Of a stretch of 53,747 nt of DNA, positions 36,152 through 46,083 are shown one piece after another. The DNA is taken from the NCBI GenBank assembly GCA_024643645.1, contig JAHEMN010000001.1:1-53747 (forward strand), read 5' to 3'. The notes beneath the pieces are model-generated. The model was not told the DNA's origin. It did not search any database and saw only the letters and a program-made list of their open reading frames with translations. Position 1 is the first letter of the stretch. Each line of letters starts with the position of its first letter. A program made the position numbers and the translations under genes. The stretch is from Chitinophagaceae bacterium. Lineage in GTDB: Bacteria; Bacteroidota; Bacteroidia; Chitinophagales; Chitinophagaceae.

Positions 36152-37927
36152 ATGAGCATTGTAAATGAAATAAAGAAACTGGTTGCAATTACTTTAAAGG
36201 AGCTATATGGTTTTGAGGTTGCAGAAAAGGATCTAACGATCAACAGCACAAAACCTGAATTTGAAGGTGATTACACGTTGGTCATGTTCTCTTTTGTAAA
36301 ACAACTGAAGAAATCGCCAGAGCAGTTAGGTAATGAGATCGGTGAAGCATTGGTGAGAACAAACCCGGAAATTTTTACTGCACATAATACCATTAAAGGT
36401 TTTTTGAATTTAACTGTAGCTGATACTTATTGGTTGAAATTCCTGAATACTAATTATAGTTCTCCAAAATTTGGGTCAAGCCCTGCTAACGGACAAAAAG
36501 TAATGGTAGAATATTCTTCTCCCAATACAAACAAACCAATACACCTGGGGCACTTAAGAAATAATTTTTTGGGATGGAGTGTAGCTCAAATATTAAAAGA
36601 AAGCGGTTATGAAACTATAAAGACCTGTATAGTAAATGACAGAGGTATACATATTTGCAAGAGTATGATCGCCTGGCAACTGTTTGCAAATGGAGCAACA
36701 CCACAATCAACCAATACCAAAGGAGATCATTTTGTTGGAGACTATTATGTAAAATTCAATGATGAATATAAAAAACAGGTAGAAGAATTAGTTGCCGGTG
36801 GAATGACCAAAGAACAAGCAGAGAAAGAAGCCCCAATCATGAAAGGTACACAGCAAATGTTGCTTGATTGGGAAGAAGGTAAACCAGATGTAATTGATCT
36901 GTGGAAGAAAATGAATGGTTGGGTATATGAAGGATTTGATGTTACGTATAAAAGAATAGGATCTGATTTTGCTAAAATGTATTATGAAAGTGAAACCTAC
37001 ATCCCAGGAAAGAAATTTGTAGAAGAAGGATTGAAAACCGGTGTGTTCTTCAAAAAAGAAGATGGCAGTGTGTGGATCGATCTTACAGAAGAAGGACTGG
37101 ATGAAAAACTGGTTTTAAGAAAGGATGGCACTTCGGTATACATAACACAGGACCTGGGATTGGCACAGGAAAAATATGAGGACTTTAAATATGACCAGAG
37201 TATATATGTGATAGCTGACGAACAGAATTACCACATGAAAGTTTTGAAGTTGATCCTTCAAAAAGCAGGTAAACCATATGCAGATGGTATCTACCATTTA
37301 AGCTATGGTATGGTAGAACTACCTAGTGGCAGAATGAAAAGCCGGGAAGGTACAGTAGTGGATGCTGATGATATGATTGATGAGATGGTGAATGTTGCAA
37401 AAAACAAAACGGAAGAACTTGGAAAAGTTAAAGACTTTACTGAAGAAGAATTAATAGAGCTGTATGATACTATTGCATTGGGTGCGTTGAAATTTTTCTT
37501 ACTCCGGGTTGATCCTAAAAAGAGAATGATCTTTAATCCCGAGGAATCAATAGATTTTCATGGATTCACCGGTCCGTTTGTGCAGTATACTCATGCCAGA
37601 ATAAAATCGATCCTGAGAAAACAAACTCCGGAAAATGGCTTGGATATTTCAAGTACATTATTAAAGCTAGAAAAAGACCTTATCATTTTATTGGAGCAAT
37701 ACCCAACCATTATTGAACAGGCTGTTACAGAACATAACCCATCTGTTATTGCTATTTATGTTTTCAACATAGCTAAATCATTTAATAGTTTTTATACTGA
37801 GCACTCGGTAATGAATGCAGAATCAGAGGAGAAGAAACAACTACGTTTACAATTGGCACAAATGACTGCCAATGTAATTGCCTCAGGCATGAGCTTACTT
37901 GGCATTAAAGTTCCGGAGAGAATGTAA
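36152..37927 (+). CDS. argS: Arginyl-tRNA synthetase
   Basis: A 591-residue class Ia synthetase that attaches arginine to tRNA-Arg. It begins with the ArgRS-specific N-terminal domain (residues about 1-100), followed by EYSSPNTNKPIHLGHLRNN (HLGH is the HIGH motif) and YGMVELPSGRMKSREGTVV, which takes the place of KMSKS in this family. The C-terminal helical anticodon domain ends in GLKVPERM-like GIKVPERM. Length is normal. It is a single-gene unit ending at a strong bidirectional terminator. Confidence 0.97.
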   Translation: MSIVNEIKKLVAITLKELYGFEVAEKDLTINSTKPEFEGDYTLVMFSFVKQLKKSPEQLGNEIGEALVRTNPEIFTAHNTIKGFLNLTVADTYWLKFLNTNYSSPKFGSSPANGQKVMVEYSSPNTNKPIHLGHLRNNFLGWSVAQILKESGYETIKTCIVNDRGIHICKSMIAWQLFANGATPQSTNTKGDHFVGDYYVKFNDEYKKQVEELVAGGMTKEQAEKEAPIMKGTQQMLLDWEEGKPDVIDLWKKMNGWVYEGFDVTYKRIGSDFAKMYYESETYIPGKKFVEEGLKTGVFFKKEDGSVWIDLTEEGLDEKLVLRKDGTSVYITQDLGLAQEKYEDFKYDQSIYVIADEQNYHMKVLKLILQKAGKPYADGIYHLSYGMVELPSGRMKSREGTVVDADDMIDEMVNVAKNKTEELGKVKDFTEEELIELYDTIALGALKFFLLRVDPKKRMIFNPEESIDFHGFTGPFVQYTHARIKSILRKQTPENGLDISSTLLKLEKDLIILLEQYPTIIEQAVTEHNPSVIAIYVFNIAKSFNSFYTEHSVMNAESEEKKQLRLQLAQMTANVIASGMSLLGIKVPERM

Positions 37928-37945
37928 ATACGTCTGAAGTCATAA

Positions 37946-37981
37946 AAAAAGCGGTTACAAAATTTTTGTAACCGCTTTTTT
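37946..37981. terminator. Bidirectional terminator between argS and the TPR gene
   Basis: A long near-perfect inverted repeat (arms 37946-37962 and 37964-37980, core GCGGTTAC) flanked by A and T runs, between two convergent genes. Confidence 0.88.
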
Positions 37982-38031
37982 ATTTTATTTATACTTTGAT
38001 CTGATTTCAGACCAAAGACTAAAAGATTTTT

Positions 38032-39105
38032 TTACATACCCATCGTCATTTTCTTTTGCTTCAAACTTGCAAGGGAAGGATCTTTTTGTATTGCAATATC
38101 ACAAAGCTTAATCCCTTTCTCTGTATTTTCTTTTCCACCTTTTTTCTGATATGCCATACCGATCATGTATAGAGAAGAAGCACTTTCTTTATCATACTCA
38201 AGAATTCTATCCCAGTATTCAATGGCAAGATCAAATTTACCTTTATAATAATATGCCTCAGCCACCATATTGAGGATATTCATATCACTTGGCTTTCTTT
38301 TTAAGATTTCATTCAGCATCGAAACTCCTTTATCGAGATCGCCAACATTCAGATATGCTATACCAAGGTTTTCCAGGTAATCATTATCTTTTTTAAGGCC
38401 TTTCTCTCCAGCCTCCAGCATATACTTCAAAGCATCCTTATCATTATTCATTGCATAACAAATAAGGCTTAATTCATATATCCAGTAACTCTCTGTAGGC
38501 TTTAACTCAATTGCTTTTTTGAAATAAGGGATAGCTAATTTATAATTCATCATATCTGCATAACTGCGAGCAATCAGGTATGGAATTTCAGCATTCGTGG
38601 GATCTTCAATGGAAGCTTCATTCAGGTATTTGATGGCTTCGCCATAATTATCAATATCATAATTAACCCGTCCAACATAATAAGCTATCTTTTCAGATGG
38701 GTCTGCTTTCTTAAGCTTATGTGCAAAAATTATTACATCGTCCTTTTGCTTAAGCTGAAAAGAAAGTGTCATGATCTGCTTATAATTTACTGCTGTTTCA
38801 TCACCCATTCTAACCAGTTTAATGAACATTTCTCTGGATTGCCCATAGCGGCGAAGATCTAAATAAGCAAAAGCAAGTTCCGTGTTAATAGCAAGGCTAT
38901 TCTCGTCATAACCAATTGCTTTCTCAAAATTTTTCAGAGATTCTAATCTCCGTCCGTTTTGCTTTTCTACTAAACCTTTTTGTAAAAAATAATCGGCACT
39001 ATCCACCCGTGGAAGTGCTTCGATCTTTGTAAAAGATGTTTGTGCAAATGCAGCTGATGTCAATAGCATCAGACAAAATGCAAAGGATGATAAATGGCGG
39101 TACAT
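38032..39105 (-). CDS. Exported tetratricopeptide repeat protein
   Basis: A 357-residue protein with a signal peptide (LLTSAAFAQ) followed by about seven or eight 34-residue TPR units across residues 35-345: for example SLKNFEKAIGYDENSLAINTELAFAYLD, EAIKYLNEASIEDPTNAEIPYLIARSYAD and LAIEYWDRILEYDKESASSLYMIGMAY. TPR solenoids bind other proteins, so it is likely a periplasmic scaffold. There is no catalytic domain or lipobox. Partner unknown; neighbours give no hint beyond proximity to the glycogen genes, from which it is separated by about 115 bases. Confidence 0.87.
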   Translation of the reverse strand: MYRHLSSFAFCLMLLTSAAFAQTSFTKIEALPRVDSADYFLQKGLVEKQNGRRLESLKNFEKAIGYDENSLAINTELAFAYLDLRRYGQSREMFIKLVRMGDETAVNYKQIMTLSFQLKQKDDVIIFAHKLKKADPSEKIAYYVGRVNYDIDNYGEAIKYLNEASIEDPTNAEIPYLIARSYADMMNYKLAIPYFKKAIELKPTESYWIYELSLICYAMNNDKDALKYMLEAGEKGLKKDNDYLENLGIAYLNVGDLDKGVSMLNEILKRKPSDMNILNMVAEAYYYKGKFDLAIEYWDRILEYDKESASSLYMIGMAYQKKGGKENTEKGIKLCDIAIQKDPSLASLKQKKMTMGM

Positions 39106-39219
39106 AGGGTATTAATTTGGATTGGATTTAAAACTGATACTCATATGCAAGATAGATTGAGAGGTAAAAAAATCAAAGCTAAACCAAATAATAATGTACG
39201 AATATCGTTCCAAAAAGTA

Positions 39220-41241
39220 TTATTTCAGAACAATTCCTGCCAGGGGTGGTAAATTTACTGTAATCTTATACTTTTTTTGATTCTTATCAATCAATTCTGA
39301 TCGGATCTCAGGGTTAAAAATATCTCCGGTGCCCCAATAGATCTTGCCATCGCTATTGAAAATTTCCTCTGAGTACTGCTTCCCTGTAACTTCAATCTCC
39401 CAGTCATTCCTTACTACTGGGGTCATATTTAATATGATAAGAAGGTCATCTTCTTTTTCCTTGCCTTTTCTTTTATAGACCATTATAGATTCCTGCCGGT
39501 GGTTCAGGTCTACCCATTCAAAACCGTCATGTTTAAATTGATTAAAGTGTAAAGCAGATTCGGCCTTTAATAACTTATTCAGATCAGTAATACAATCTTT
39601 TAACAGGCGGTGACAATCGAAATCTAATAAGCCCCATTGTAACTCTGACTTATAATTCCATTCATTTGTTTGACCAAATTCATCTCCCATAAATAATAAC
39701 CTGGCACCCGGATGTGTCCACATGTAAGTATATAATAATCGAAGATTGGCAAATTTCTGCCACTCATCTCCGGGAACTTTATACAGCATCGGACTCTTTC
39801 CATGTACCACTTCATCATGACTTAGCGGAAGCATAAAATTCTCATCATAGAAGTACATCATACTGAATGTAAACTTATCCTGATGGAATTGACGCATCAA
39901 TGGATCTAATTTAAAATAATCTAATGTATCATGCATCCAACCCATCATCCATTTCATTCCAAAACCAAGACCATCTTGCCATGTTGGCCTTGAAATACCC
40001 GGCCAATCTGTAGCTTCTTCAGCAATGGTTTGCACATCTGGAAAATCACGGTAGATAGTATGATTTAAATCTTTTATAAACTCAATGGCTTCCAGGTTAC
40101 CATCGCCACCAAATTCATTTGGCTCCCACTCTCCTTCTTCTCTCGAGTAATTCAATTTCAGCATTGAACTAACCGCATCAACTCTTATTCCATCAATATG
40201 AAAAAGATCGAACCAATACCTTGCACTACTTATTAAAAATGATTTAACTTCTCCCCTTTTGTAATTGAAAATATAGCTGTTCCAATCCGGATGAAATCCC
40301 TTTCGCATATCTGCATACTCATAAGTATGTGCGCCATCAAACATAAATAACCCATGTGCATCGTAGGGAAAATGCGATGGCACCCAATCCAGAATAACGC
40401 CTATTTTTTCCTGATGAAAAGCATCTATTAATCGCATTAAACCTTGTGGATCTCCAAAACGGGATGTAGCCGCAAAAAATCCAGTGCATTGATAACCCCA
40501 GCTTCCATCAAAAGGGTGTTCCATTACTGGCATAAACTCAACATGTGTAAAGCCTAACTCTTTTACATAGGGTACTAATTGTTCTACTAACTGATCATAA
40601 GTATTATACGATTCTTCATCATTTGCATCGGGGCGTTGCCAACTGGCAAGATGTACTTCATAAACACTCCAAGGAGCATCTAAAGAATTACTTTCCTTTC
40701 TCCCCTTCATCCATTCACTGTCCTTCCAGTCGTAATACATATCCCAGGTTATGCTGGCGGTTTGTGGTCTTTTTTCCCAGAAGTTGGCAAAGGGATCACC
40801 TTTGTCAATCTTTCTGTTCTTATAACCAATGATATGATATTTATATGCTTCTCCTAATTTAAAATGAGGGATGAACCCTTCCCATATTCCACTTTTATCC
40901 CAGCGGGGATTTAATTCATATTCATTATTCTTCCAATGATTAAAATTCCCCTTAACTGAAACGGAAGTAGCATTGGGAGCCCATACACAGAAGTACATGC
41001 CCCATATATCATTTACCTGAATTGAATGAGAGCCAAATTTTTTATAAAGCTGATAATTTGTTCCGTTTTGATAATTCGTTACATCTTCATCAGTAAGTAT
41101 TGAATAATTCCACACAGGTTTTGATGTATCAACGAAGTTGAGTTCTTCATAAGGCTTGATTACTTCCTGTACCTTTTCTTCTTCAACTGGCTTTTTAGAG
41201 GTTTCTTCAATTATTTTATTCTTTCTTATCTGCTTTGCCAT
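39220..41241 (-). CDS. glgB: 1,4-alpha-glucan branching enzyme (GH13)
   Basis: A 673-residue cytoplasmic branching enzyme that adds alpha-1,6 branches to glycogen. After a charged 30-residue leader (KKPVEEEKVQE) comes a CBM48-type domain (FCVWAPNATSVSVKGNFNHWKNNEYEL), then the GH13 barrel with nucleophile Asp355 (DGIRVDAV), acid/base Glu408 (IAEEATDWPG) and the LSHDEVVHGK block, then a beta-rich C-domain. It is shorter at the N-terminus than E. coli GlgB and resembles the eukaryote-like branching enzymes seen in Bacteroidota. It is the last gene of a minus-strand run that also holds a GH13 enzyme and a sugar permease. Confidence 0.93.
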   Translation of the reverse strand: MAKQIRKNKIIEETSKKPVEEEKVQEVIKPYEELNFVDTSKPVWNYSILTDEDVTNYQNGTNYQLYKKFGSHSIQVNDIWGMYFCVWAPNATSVSVKGNFNHWKNNEYELNPRWDKSGIWEGFIPHFKLGEAYKYHIIGYKNRKIDKGDPFANFWEKRPQTASITWDMYYDWKDSEWMKGRKESNSLDAPWSVYEVHLASWQRPDANDEESYNTYDQLVEQLVPYVKELGFTHVEFMPVMEHPFDGSWGYQCTGFFAATSRFGDPQGLMRLIDAFHQEKIGVILDWVPSHFPYDAHGLFMFDGAHTYEYADMRKGFHPDWNSYIFNYKRGEVKSFLISSARYWFDLFHIDGIRVDAVSSMLKLNYSREEGEWEPNEFGGDGNLEAIEFIKDLNHTIYRDFPDVQTIAEEATDWPGISRPTWQDGLGFGMKWMMGWMHDTLDYFKLDPLMRQFHQDKFTFSMMYFYDENFMLPLSHDEVVHGKSPMLYKVPGDEWQKFANLRLLYTYMWTHPGARLLFMGDEFGQTNEWNYKSELQWGLLDFDCHRLLKDCITDLNKLLKAESALHFNQFKHDGFEWVDLNHRQESIMVYKRKGKEKEDDLLIILNMTPVVRNDWEIEVTGKQYSEEIFNSDGKIYWGTGDIFNPEIRSELIDKNQKKYKITVNLPPLAGIVLK

Positions 41242-41272
41242 TCTGTAATTTAAGAAGAAATAGAATAATAAC

Positions 41273-43153
41273 TTACTTAATCAACTCAAACACAAAACTT
41301 TCTTTGGGCTTTATTTCCCAATTATTCATTTCAATTATTTCGCCGGAAATAACATTTTTCATCTTTGTGTAACCTTTTGTGCCTTCAGCGTAATTCGTCC
41401 AATCGGGCTTTAGAGTTTTATCGCCTGTATTGGATATTACCATAACATTTTGCTTATTATCATACCTGAAATAAATATACATTCCGTTTACAGGAATAAA
41501 TTGCAGAGTCTTTCCACTTGTTATTGCTGAAGAACCTTTTCTGAAATTGGCCAGCTTACATACATATTCAAAAGCCTCTTGTTGTAAATCACTTCTGCCC
41601 TCTTTTGTAAAACGATTCTCTTTTTTATTATCGCCGAGCCAACCTCCCGGAAAGTCTTCTCTAACAGTAGCATCAGTGTTTACTTTTCTATTCTTCATTA
41701 AGACTTCAGAACCATAATATATTTGCGGAATACCTCTTATTGTAAGCAACCAGTTAAAACCCATTTTCATTTTTCCCCAGTCTTCATCTACAACCGAAAA
41801 CACTCTGTCCAGATCATGATTATCCAGAAAAATGCAATTATTCATTGGATCTTTATACAATACATCCTGGGCTAATGTTGTATAAATCTTATTCACTCCA
41901 TCCATCCATCCTGATGCTAAATTCATACCGGAAAGCATAGCAAAGCAGGTTTGAAAATCAAGCATCCCTTTTGCATTATGCTTAAATGGAGTATTAATAT
42001 TATTTTGAGTAAAATAGGCATTCGCTACTGTGGTATTAACAAATGATTCTCCAAAGACAGTTAATTTAGGAAATTCCTTTTCCAAAGCCGTGTTAATATC
42101 ATTTAAAAATTGTTCATCACAATATTTATAGGTATCAACTCTCCATCCATCAATACCAAATTCTTCTGTAGTCCAGATAGCATGTTGAATTAAAAATTTT
42201 GCAACAAAAGAATTTTGCTGATTCAGATCTGGTAAATGCGGAACAAACCAGCCATCCAGCATTGCTCTCTTATCTGCTTTAGAAGCATAAGGATCATAAA
42301 AAACTTCCTCCCGGTGGTTTGGTCCTCTATCCCCTTGTGATGTATTAAACCAATCTTTCATTGGAGGATCTAATACAAACCAATGATTATTTCCGACATG
42401 GTTATAAACAGCATCTTGAATAATTCTTAATCCTTTTGCATGTAGCTGATCACAAAAATTCTTGTAACCATCATTCCCACCTAAACGCTTATCAATTTTA
42501 TAATGATCAGTAAACCAATAACCATGATAACCTGCAACACTGTTACCCCACTCACTCATTTTTGGCATATCATTTTCAATAACAGGCGTCAACCAAAGTG
42601 TAGTAACACCTAATTGATTAAAATAATCTAAATGGTTTTCAATGCCTTTAAAATCGCCACCGTGCCTTGAGAATTTATCATTCCTGTCATTAACCTGATC
42701 TTTGTATTCCTTAATTATATCATTGGAAGGATCACCATTAGAAAAACGATCTGGTATAAGTAAGTAAATAAAATCTTTTGCACTAACCCCTTGTATTCTT
42801 GCTTTTCCATCCTCCTTATTCTTTGCTTTTAATTCAAATTCAAAATTGATGAAAGAAACAGCTTCAGGAGAGTGAAGATCATCGATCCTGAATTTTATTT
42901 TTCCGGGTTTTGCCGCTTTATCGATCACCAGGTCGATCCATAGATAATTAGGATTTTCTACACGGATCTGTTTAATCATTTTTACTCCCTTATAAGACAT
43001 CATTGTAACCTTTTCCATCGTAATTCTATCCCGATGGATCATCAGCTGTAAATTTGGATTATTCATACCTACCCACCAGTGAGTTGGATATACATCTGTA
43101 GCCTGTGCTACGATAGATATTATCAATAAAAGAAGAAAGAAATATTTTTTCAT
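41273..43153 (-). CDS. Exported GH13 glucan hydrolase (neopullulanase/cyclomaltodextrinase-like)
   Basis: A 626-residue protein with a signal peptide (LLLLIISIVAQA), so periplasmic or outer surface. An N-terminal cyclomaltodextrinase-type domain (THWWVGMNNPNLQLMIH) precedes a GH13 barrel with nucleophile Asp340 (DGWRVDTYK), acid/base Glu369 (VFGESFVN) and the NHDLDRVF transition-state pair, then a beta-rich C-domain. It would cut starch or maltodextrin to smaller sugars, like SusA-type enzymes. It begins 6 bases after the stop of the SLC45-type permease gene and 31 bases before glgB, so hydrolysis, uptake and branching look cotranscribed. Confidence 0.9.
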   Translation of the reverse strand: MKKYFFLLLLIISIVAQATDVYPTHWWVGMNNPNLQLMIHRDRITMEKVTMMSYKGVKMIKQIRVENPNYLWIDLVIDKAAKPGKIKFRIDDLHSPEAVSFINFEFELKAKNKEDGKARIQGVSAKDFIYLLIPDRFSNGDPSNDIIKEYKDQVNDRNDKFSRHGGDFKGIENHLDYFNQLGVTTLWLTPVIENDMPKMSEWGNSVAGYHGYWFTDHYKIDKRLGGNDGYKNFCDQLHAKGLRIIQDAVYNHVGNNHWFVLDPPMKDWFNTSQGDRGPNHREEVFYDPYASKADKRAMLDGWFVPHLPDLNQQNSFVAKFLIQHAIWTTEEFGIDGWRVDTYKYCDEQFLNDINTALEKEFPKLTVFGESFVNTTVANAYFTQNNINTPFKHNAKGMLDFQTCFAMLSGMNLASGWMDGVNKIYTTLAQDVLYKDPMNNCIFLDNHDLDRVFSVVDEDWGKMKMGFNWLLTIRGIPQIYYGSEVLMKNRKVNTDATVREDFPGGWLGDNKKENRFTKEGRSDLQQEAFEYVCKLANFRKGSSAITSGKTLQFIPVNGMYIYFRYDNKQNVMVISNTGDKTLKPDWTNYAEGTKGYTKMKNVISGEIIEMNNWEIKPKESFVFELIK

Positions 43154-43159
43154 ATTAAA

Positions 43160-44668
43160 TTACTTGTCTTTTATCCTCAAAGTAAATAAGGCTGCTATCA
43201 ACATTGAAACTCCTCCAACCACTATTGTCATGATTGCATTTCCATTAAAGAAATGACGGGTTAAAACGCCTAAAAGTGTGGCCGCTAATATCTGAGGGAT
43301 AACTATAAAAAAGTTAAAAATCCCCATATATACTCCCATTTTTTGTGCTGGTAATGCTCTTGTCAGCATTGAATAGGGCATGGCAAGAATACTACACCAT
43401 GCTAATCCAATTCCTGCCATACTGATGATCAATAGTTTCTCATCTTTGAAAATGTAAAAAGAAATAAGGCCTAAGCCACCCGCAATTAATGAAATGATAT
43501 GAGCCGTTGGCCTTGAAAATCGTTTTGCCAATACCGGTAAAAGAAAAGCAAATAATGCTGCAAATCCATTATAAAAAGCAAATAGAACACCTACCCAATT
43601 TCCCATATTATTATACGCTTCAGAAGCTGCATCAGTCGTTCCGGCAATATGTTGTGCTAATGCGGGTACAGTATATATCCACATAGCAAATAATGCAAAC
43701 CAGGAAAAAAATTGTACAACAGCTAATTTTTTCATTGTATCAGGAAGAAAATTCAAGTCATCCATTACTTCAACAAATCCGTTCTTATTTTTGTGAAGCA
43801 TCCCCGCTACCAACTGGCAAAGTCCAAAAGCAGCAATACCTCCAGTCAAAACATATAATTCTTTTTCCAATTTATTTTCGACAGAAGAATTATAAAAGAA
43901 AAGTCCTGCTGTTAATGCAATTCCAATCAATGCCCATATTGAACCCTTTCTCGTAAATGAAGAAGCAGGTGTTTTAATATTTATCTCACTAACATCCTCA
44001 TTTAATTCTCCAAAACTTTTTAATTCGTCAGGAGAATATTCTTTAGTACTAAAAACTGTATAAGAGATCGCAGCTATATAAACGATAGCACCGATGATAA
44101 ATGAAATTTTTATTGAATCGGGGAGAATTCCCTCCGGTGCCTGATTGGAAATACCAAATTCAGTAAGCATATATGGTAAAAGGGATGAAATAACTGCTCC
44201 GGTACCAATAAAAAAACTTTGCATTGCAAAACCAGTTGTGCGTTGGCCATCTGGCAACATATCACCTACAAATGCTCTGAAAGGTTCCATAGATACATTT
44301 ATGGATGCATCTAATAACCATAACATGATGGCAGCCATCCACACTTCAGTAACATTCGGAAATACAAAGAGTGCAAGTGAAGCAAATATTGCTCCAACCA
44401 TAAAAAATGGTCTTCTTCTGCCCCATCGCTTATGCCAAGTTTTATCGCTCCAATGTCCTATTATTGGTTGAATAATAAGACCTGTTAGCGGTGCGGCGAT
44501 CCATAAAATCGGAATGTCATCAATTGATGCACCAAGTGTTTGAAATATTCTGCTGACATTAGCATTCTGAAGACCAAAAGCAAATTGAATTCCGAAGAAC
44601 CCAACACTCATATTGACAATTTGACGAAGACTAAGCTGTGGTTTTATACCAGTATAAACTAGGGACAT
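43160..44668 (-). CDS. SLC45-type MFS sugar permease (maltose/maltodextrin-like)
   Basis: A 502-residue protein with about 12 membrane segments. GFFGIQFAFGLQNANVSRIFQTLGAS, PLTGLIIQPIIGHWSDKTW and WGRRRPFF(M/I)VGA are marks of the SLC45/GPH-like branch of the MFS, whose bacterial members sit with maltose-use genes. It probably imports maltose or short maltodextrin. The neighbouring exported GH13 enzyme would make the substrate. Between its start and the glgC stop are 112 AT-rich bases that may hold a separate promoter (a TATCTTCA box), so it may head its own transcript. Confidence 0.85.
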   Translation of the reverse strand: MSLVYTGIKPQLSLRQIVNMSVGFFGIQFAFGLQNANVSRIFQTLGASIDDIPILWIAAPLTGLIIQPIIGHWSDKTWHKRWGRRRPFFMVGAIFASLALFVFPNVTEVWMAAIMLWLLDASINVSMEPFRAFVGDMLPDGQRTTGFAMQSFFIGTGAVISSLLPYMLTEFGISNQAPEGILPDSIKISFIIGAIVYIAAISYTVFSTKEYSPDELKSFGELNEDVSEINIKTPASSFTRKGSIWALIGIALTAGLFFYNSSVENKLEKELYVLTGGIAAFGLCQLVAGMLHKNKNGFVEVMDDLNFLPDTMKKLAVVQFFSWFALFAMWIYTVPALAQHIAGTTDAASEAYNNMGNWVGVLFAFYNGFAALFAFLLPVLAKRFSRPTAHIISLIAGGLGLISFYIFKDEKLLIISMAGIGLAWCSILAMPYSMLTRALPAQKMGVYMGIFNFFIVIPQILAATLLGVLTRHFFNGNAIMTIVVGGVSMLIAALFTLRIKDK

Positions 44669-44780
44669 ATTACAATCGTTAAATTAATAATTGGATTTTG
44701 AAGATAAGAATATAAAGAAAGAGGTAAACATTATTTCAAAAAATCATACCAACTATTTACTTGTATCGTAATTGATCAAG

Positions 44781-46073
44781 TTATATTACAAACCCATTGG
44801 GAATAACTGCGCCTTTTTTAACTACTACAATTCCATCTTTTACAGCATATAATGCATGATCAACATTTTCAAGATGACTACCTCCAATAATTCTAACATC
44901 ATTACCAATCCTGACATTTTTGTCAAGTATTGTATTTTTAATATAGCACCTGTCACCAACACCCAATAAAGGGATTCCACTCGAAGAAACATCAGCTATT
45001 TCAACTAGTGATTCATAATAATCGCTACCCATCATATAAGTACTTACAACAGTACTGCCATTTCCGATTCTGGAACGTATTCCAATTACGCTGCTTTCAA
45101 TTCTTGATGCATGTATAATTGAACCTTCGGCTACAATCGTTTTTTCTAATGTAGTACCGCTAATTTTAGCCGGAGGAAGCATACGGGGTCTGGTGTAAAT
45201 ATTCCTGTCATTATCAAACAGGTTAAACAATGGAATTTCTTTTGTGAGATCAAGATTTGCTTCGAAGAATGAATAAATATTTCCGATATCTGTCCAATAG
45301 CCATCATATTGATAACTGGCAACTTTATAATTTTCAATTGAATTTGGAATGATCTCTTTTCCAAAATCTGTAGCATCTTTATATTCATTTCTTAATAATT
45401 CAAACAACAACTTGGTATTGAAAATATAGATGCCCATGGAGGCCAGGTAATTTCTACCCTGATTTTTCATTTCTTCGCCTGTATCACTTACCCAATCATC
45501 CAATAATTCTTTTTTTGGTTTTTCTATAAAAGACTTAATTAATCCTTCACCTGATTTTAAAATACCAAACTCCGGAGCTTCTCTTTCCGCTACAGGAATT
45601 GTAGCTACAGAGATATCAGCACCTAATTCTTTATGATTATCTAACATCTCTGCAAAATCCATCTGGTATAACTGATCACCGGAAAGAATTAAAATATAAT
45701 CACTTTCAAAAGGCTCAATATGACGAAGCCCTTGCCGCACAGCATCTGCTGTACCTTGAAACCAGGTTGGGTTATCTGGAGTTTGTTCTGCTGCTAATAT
45801 ATCTACAAAGGCCTTACTGAATGCACTAAAATGGTAAGTGTTTTTAATATGCCTGTTTAATGAAGCAGAATTAAATTGTGTCAAAACGAACATTCTCCCA
45901 ATTCCGTTATTCAAACAGTTAGAGATCGGAATATCTACTAATCTGTATTTTCCTGCAATAGGTACTGCCGGCTTTGACCTGGTTGCCGTTAAAGGAAATA
46001 ATCTTGATCCGGCACCACCACCAAGTATGATCGCAATTATCTCTTTTGAATGTGTGATTGTTCTTATTGCCAT
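44781..46073 (-). CDS. glgC: Glucose-1-phosphate adenylyltransferase
   Basis: A 430-residue enzyme that makes ADP-glucose, the glycogen precursor, and is usually the regulated step. Nucleotide-binding GGGAGSRLFPLT and RSKPAVPIAGKYRLVDIPISNCLNNG lie near the N-terminus; FQGTADAVRQ, LSGDQLYQMDF and FIEKPKKE follow; the C-terminus is a left-handed beta-helix (KNTILDKNVRIGNDVRIIGG). Length is normal. It begins 10 bases after the glgA stop, so glgA-glgC are cotranscribed. Confidence 0.96.
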   Translation of the reverse strand: MAIRTITHSKEIIAIILGGGAGSRLFPLTATRSKPAVPIAGKYRLVDIPISNCLNNGIGRMFVLTQFNSASLNRHIKNTYHFSAFSKAFVDILAAEQTPDNPTWFQGTADAVRQGLRHIEPFESDYILILSGDQLYQMDFAEMLDNHKELGADISVATIPVAEREAPEFGILKSGEGLIKSFIEKPKKELLDDWVSDTGEEMKNQGRNYLASMGIYIFNTKLLFELLRNEYKDATDFGKEIIPNSIENYKVASYQYDGYWTDIGNIYSFFEANLDLTKEIPLFNLFDNDRNIYTRPRMLPPAKISGTTLEKTIVAEGSIIHASRIESSVIGIRSRIGNGSTVVSTYMMGSDYYESLVEIADVSSSGIPLLGVGDRCYIKNTILDKNVRIGNDVRIIGGSHLENVDHALYAVKDGIVVVKKGAVIPNGFVI

Positions 46074-46083
46074 AAACAGTTTT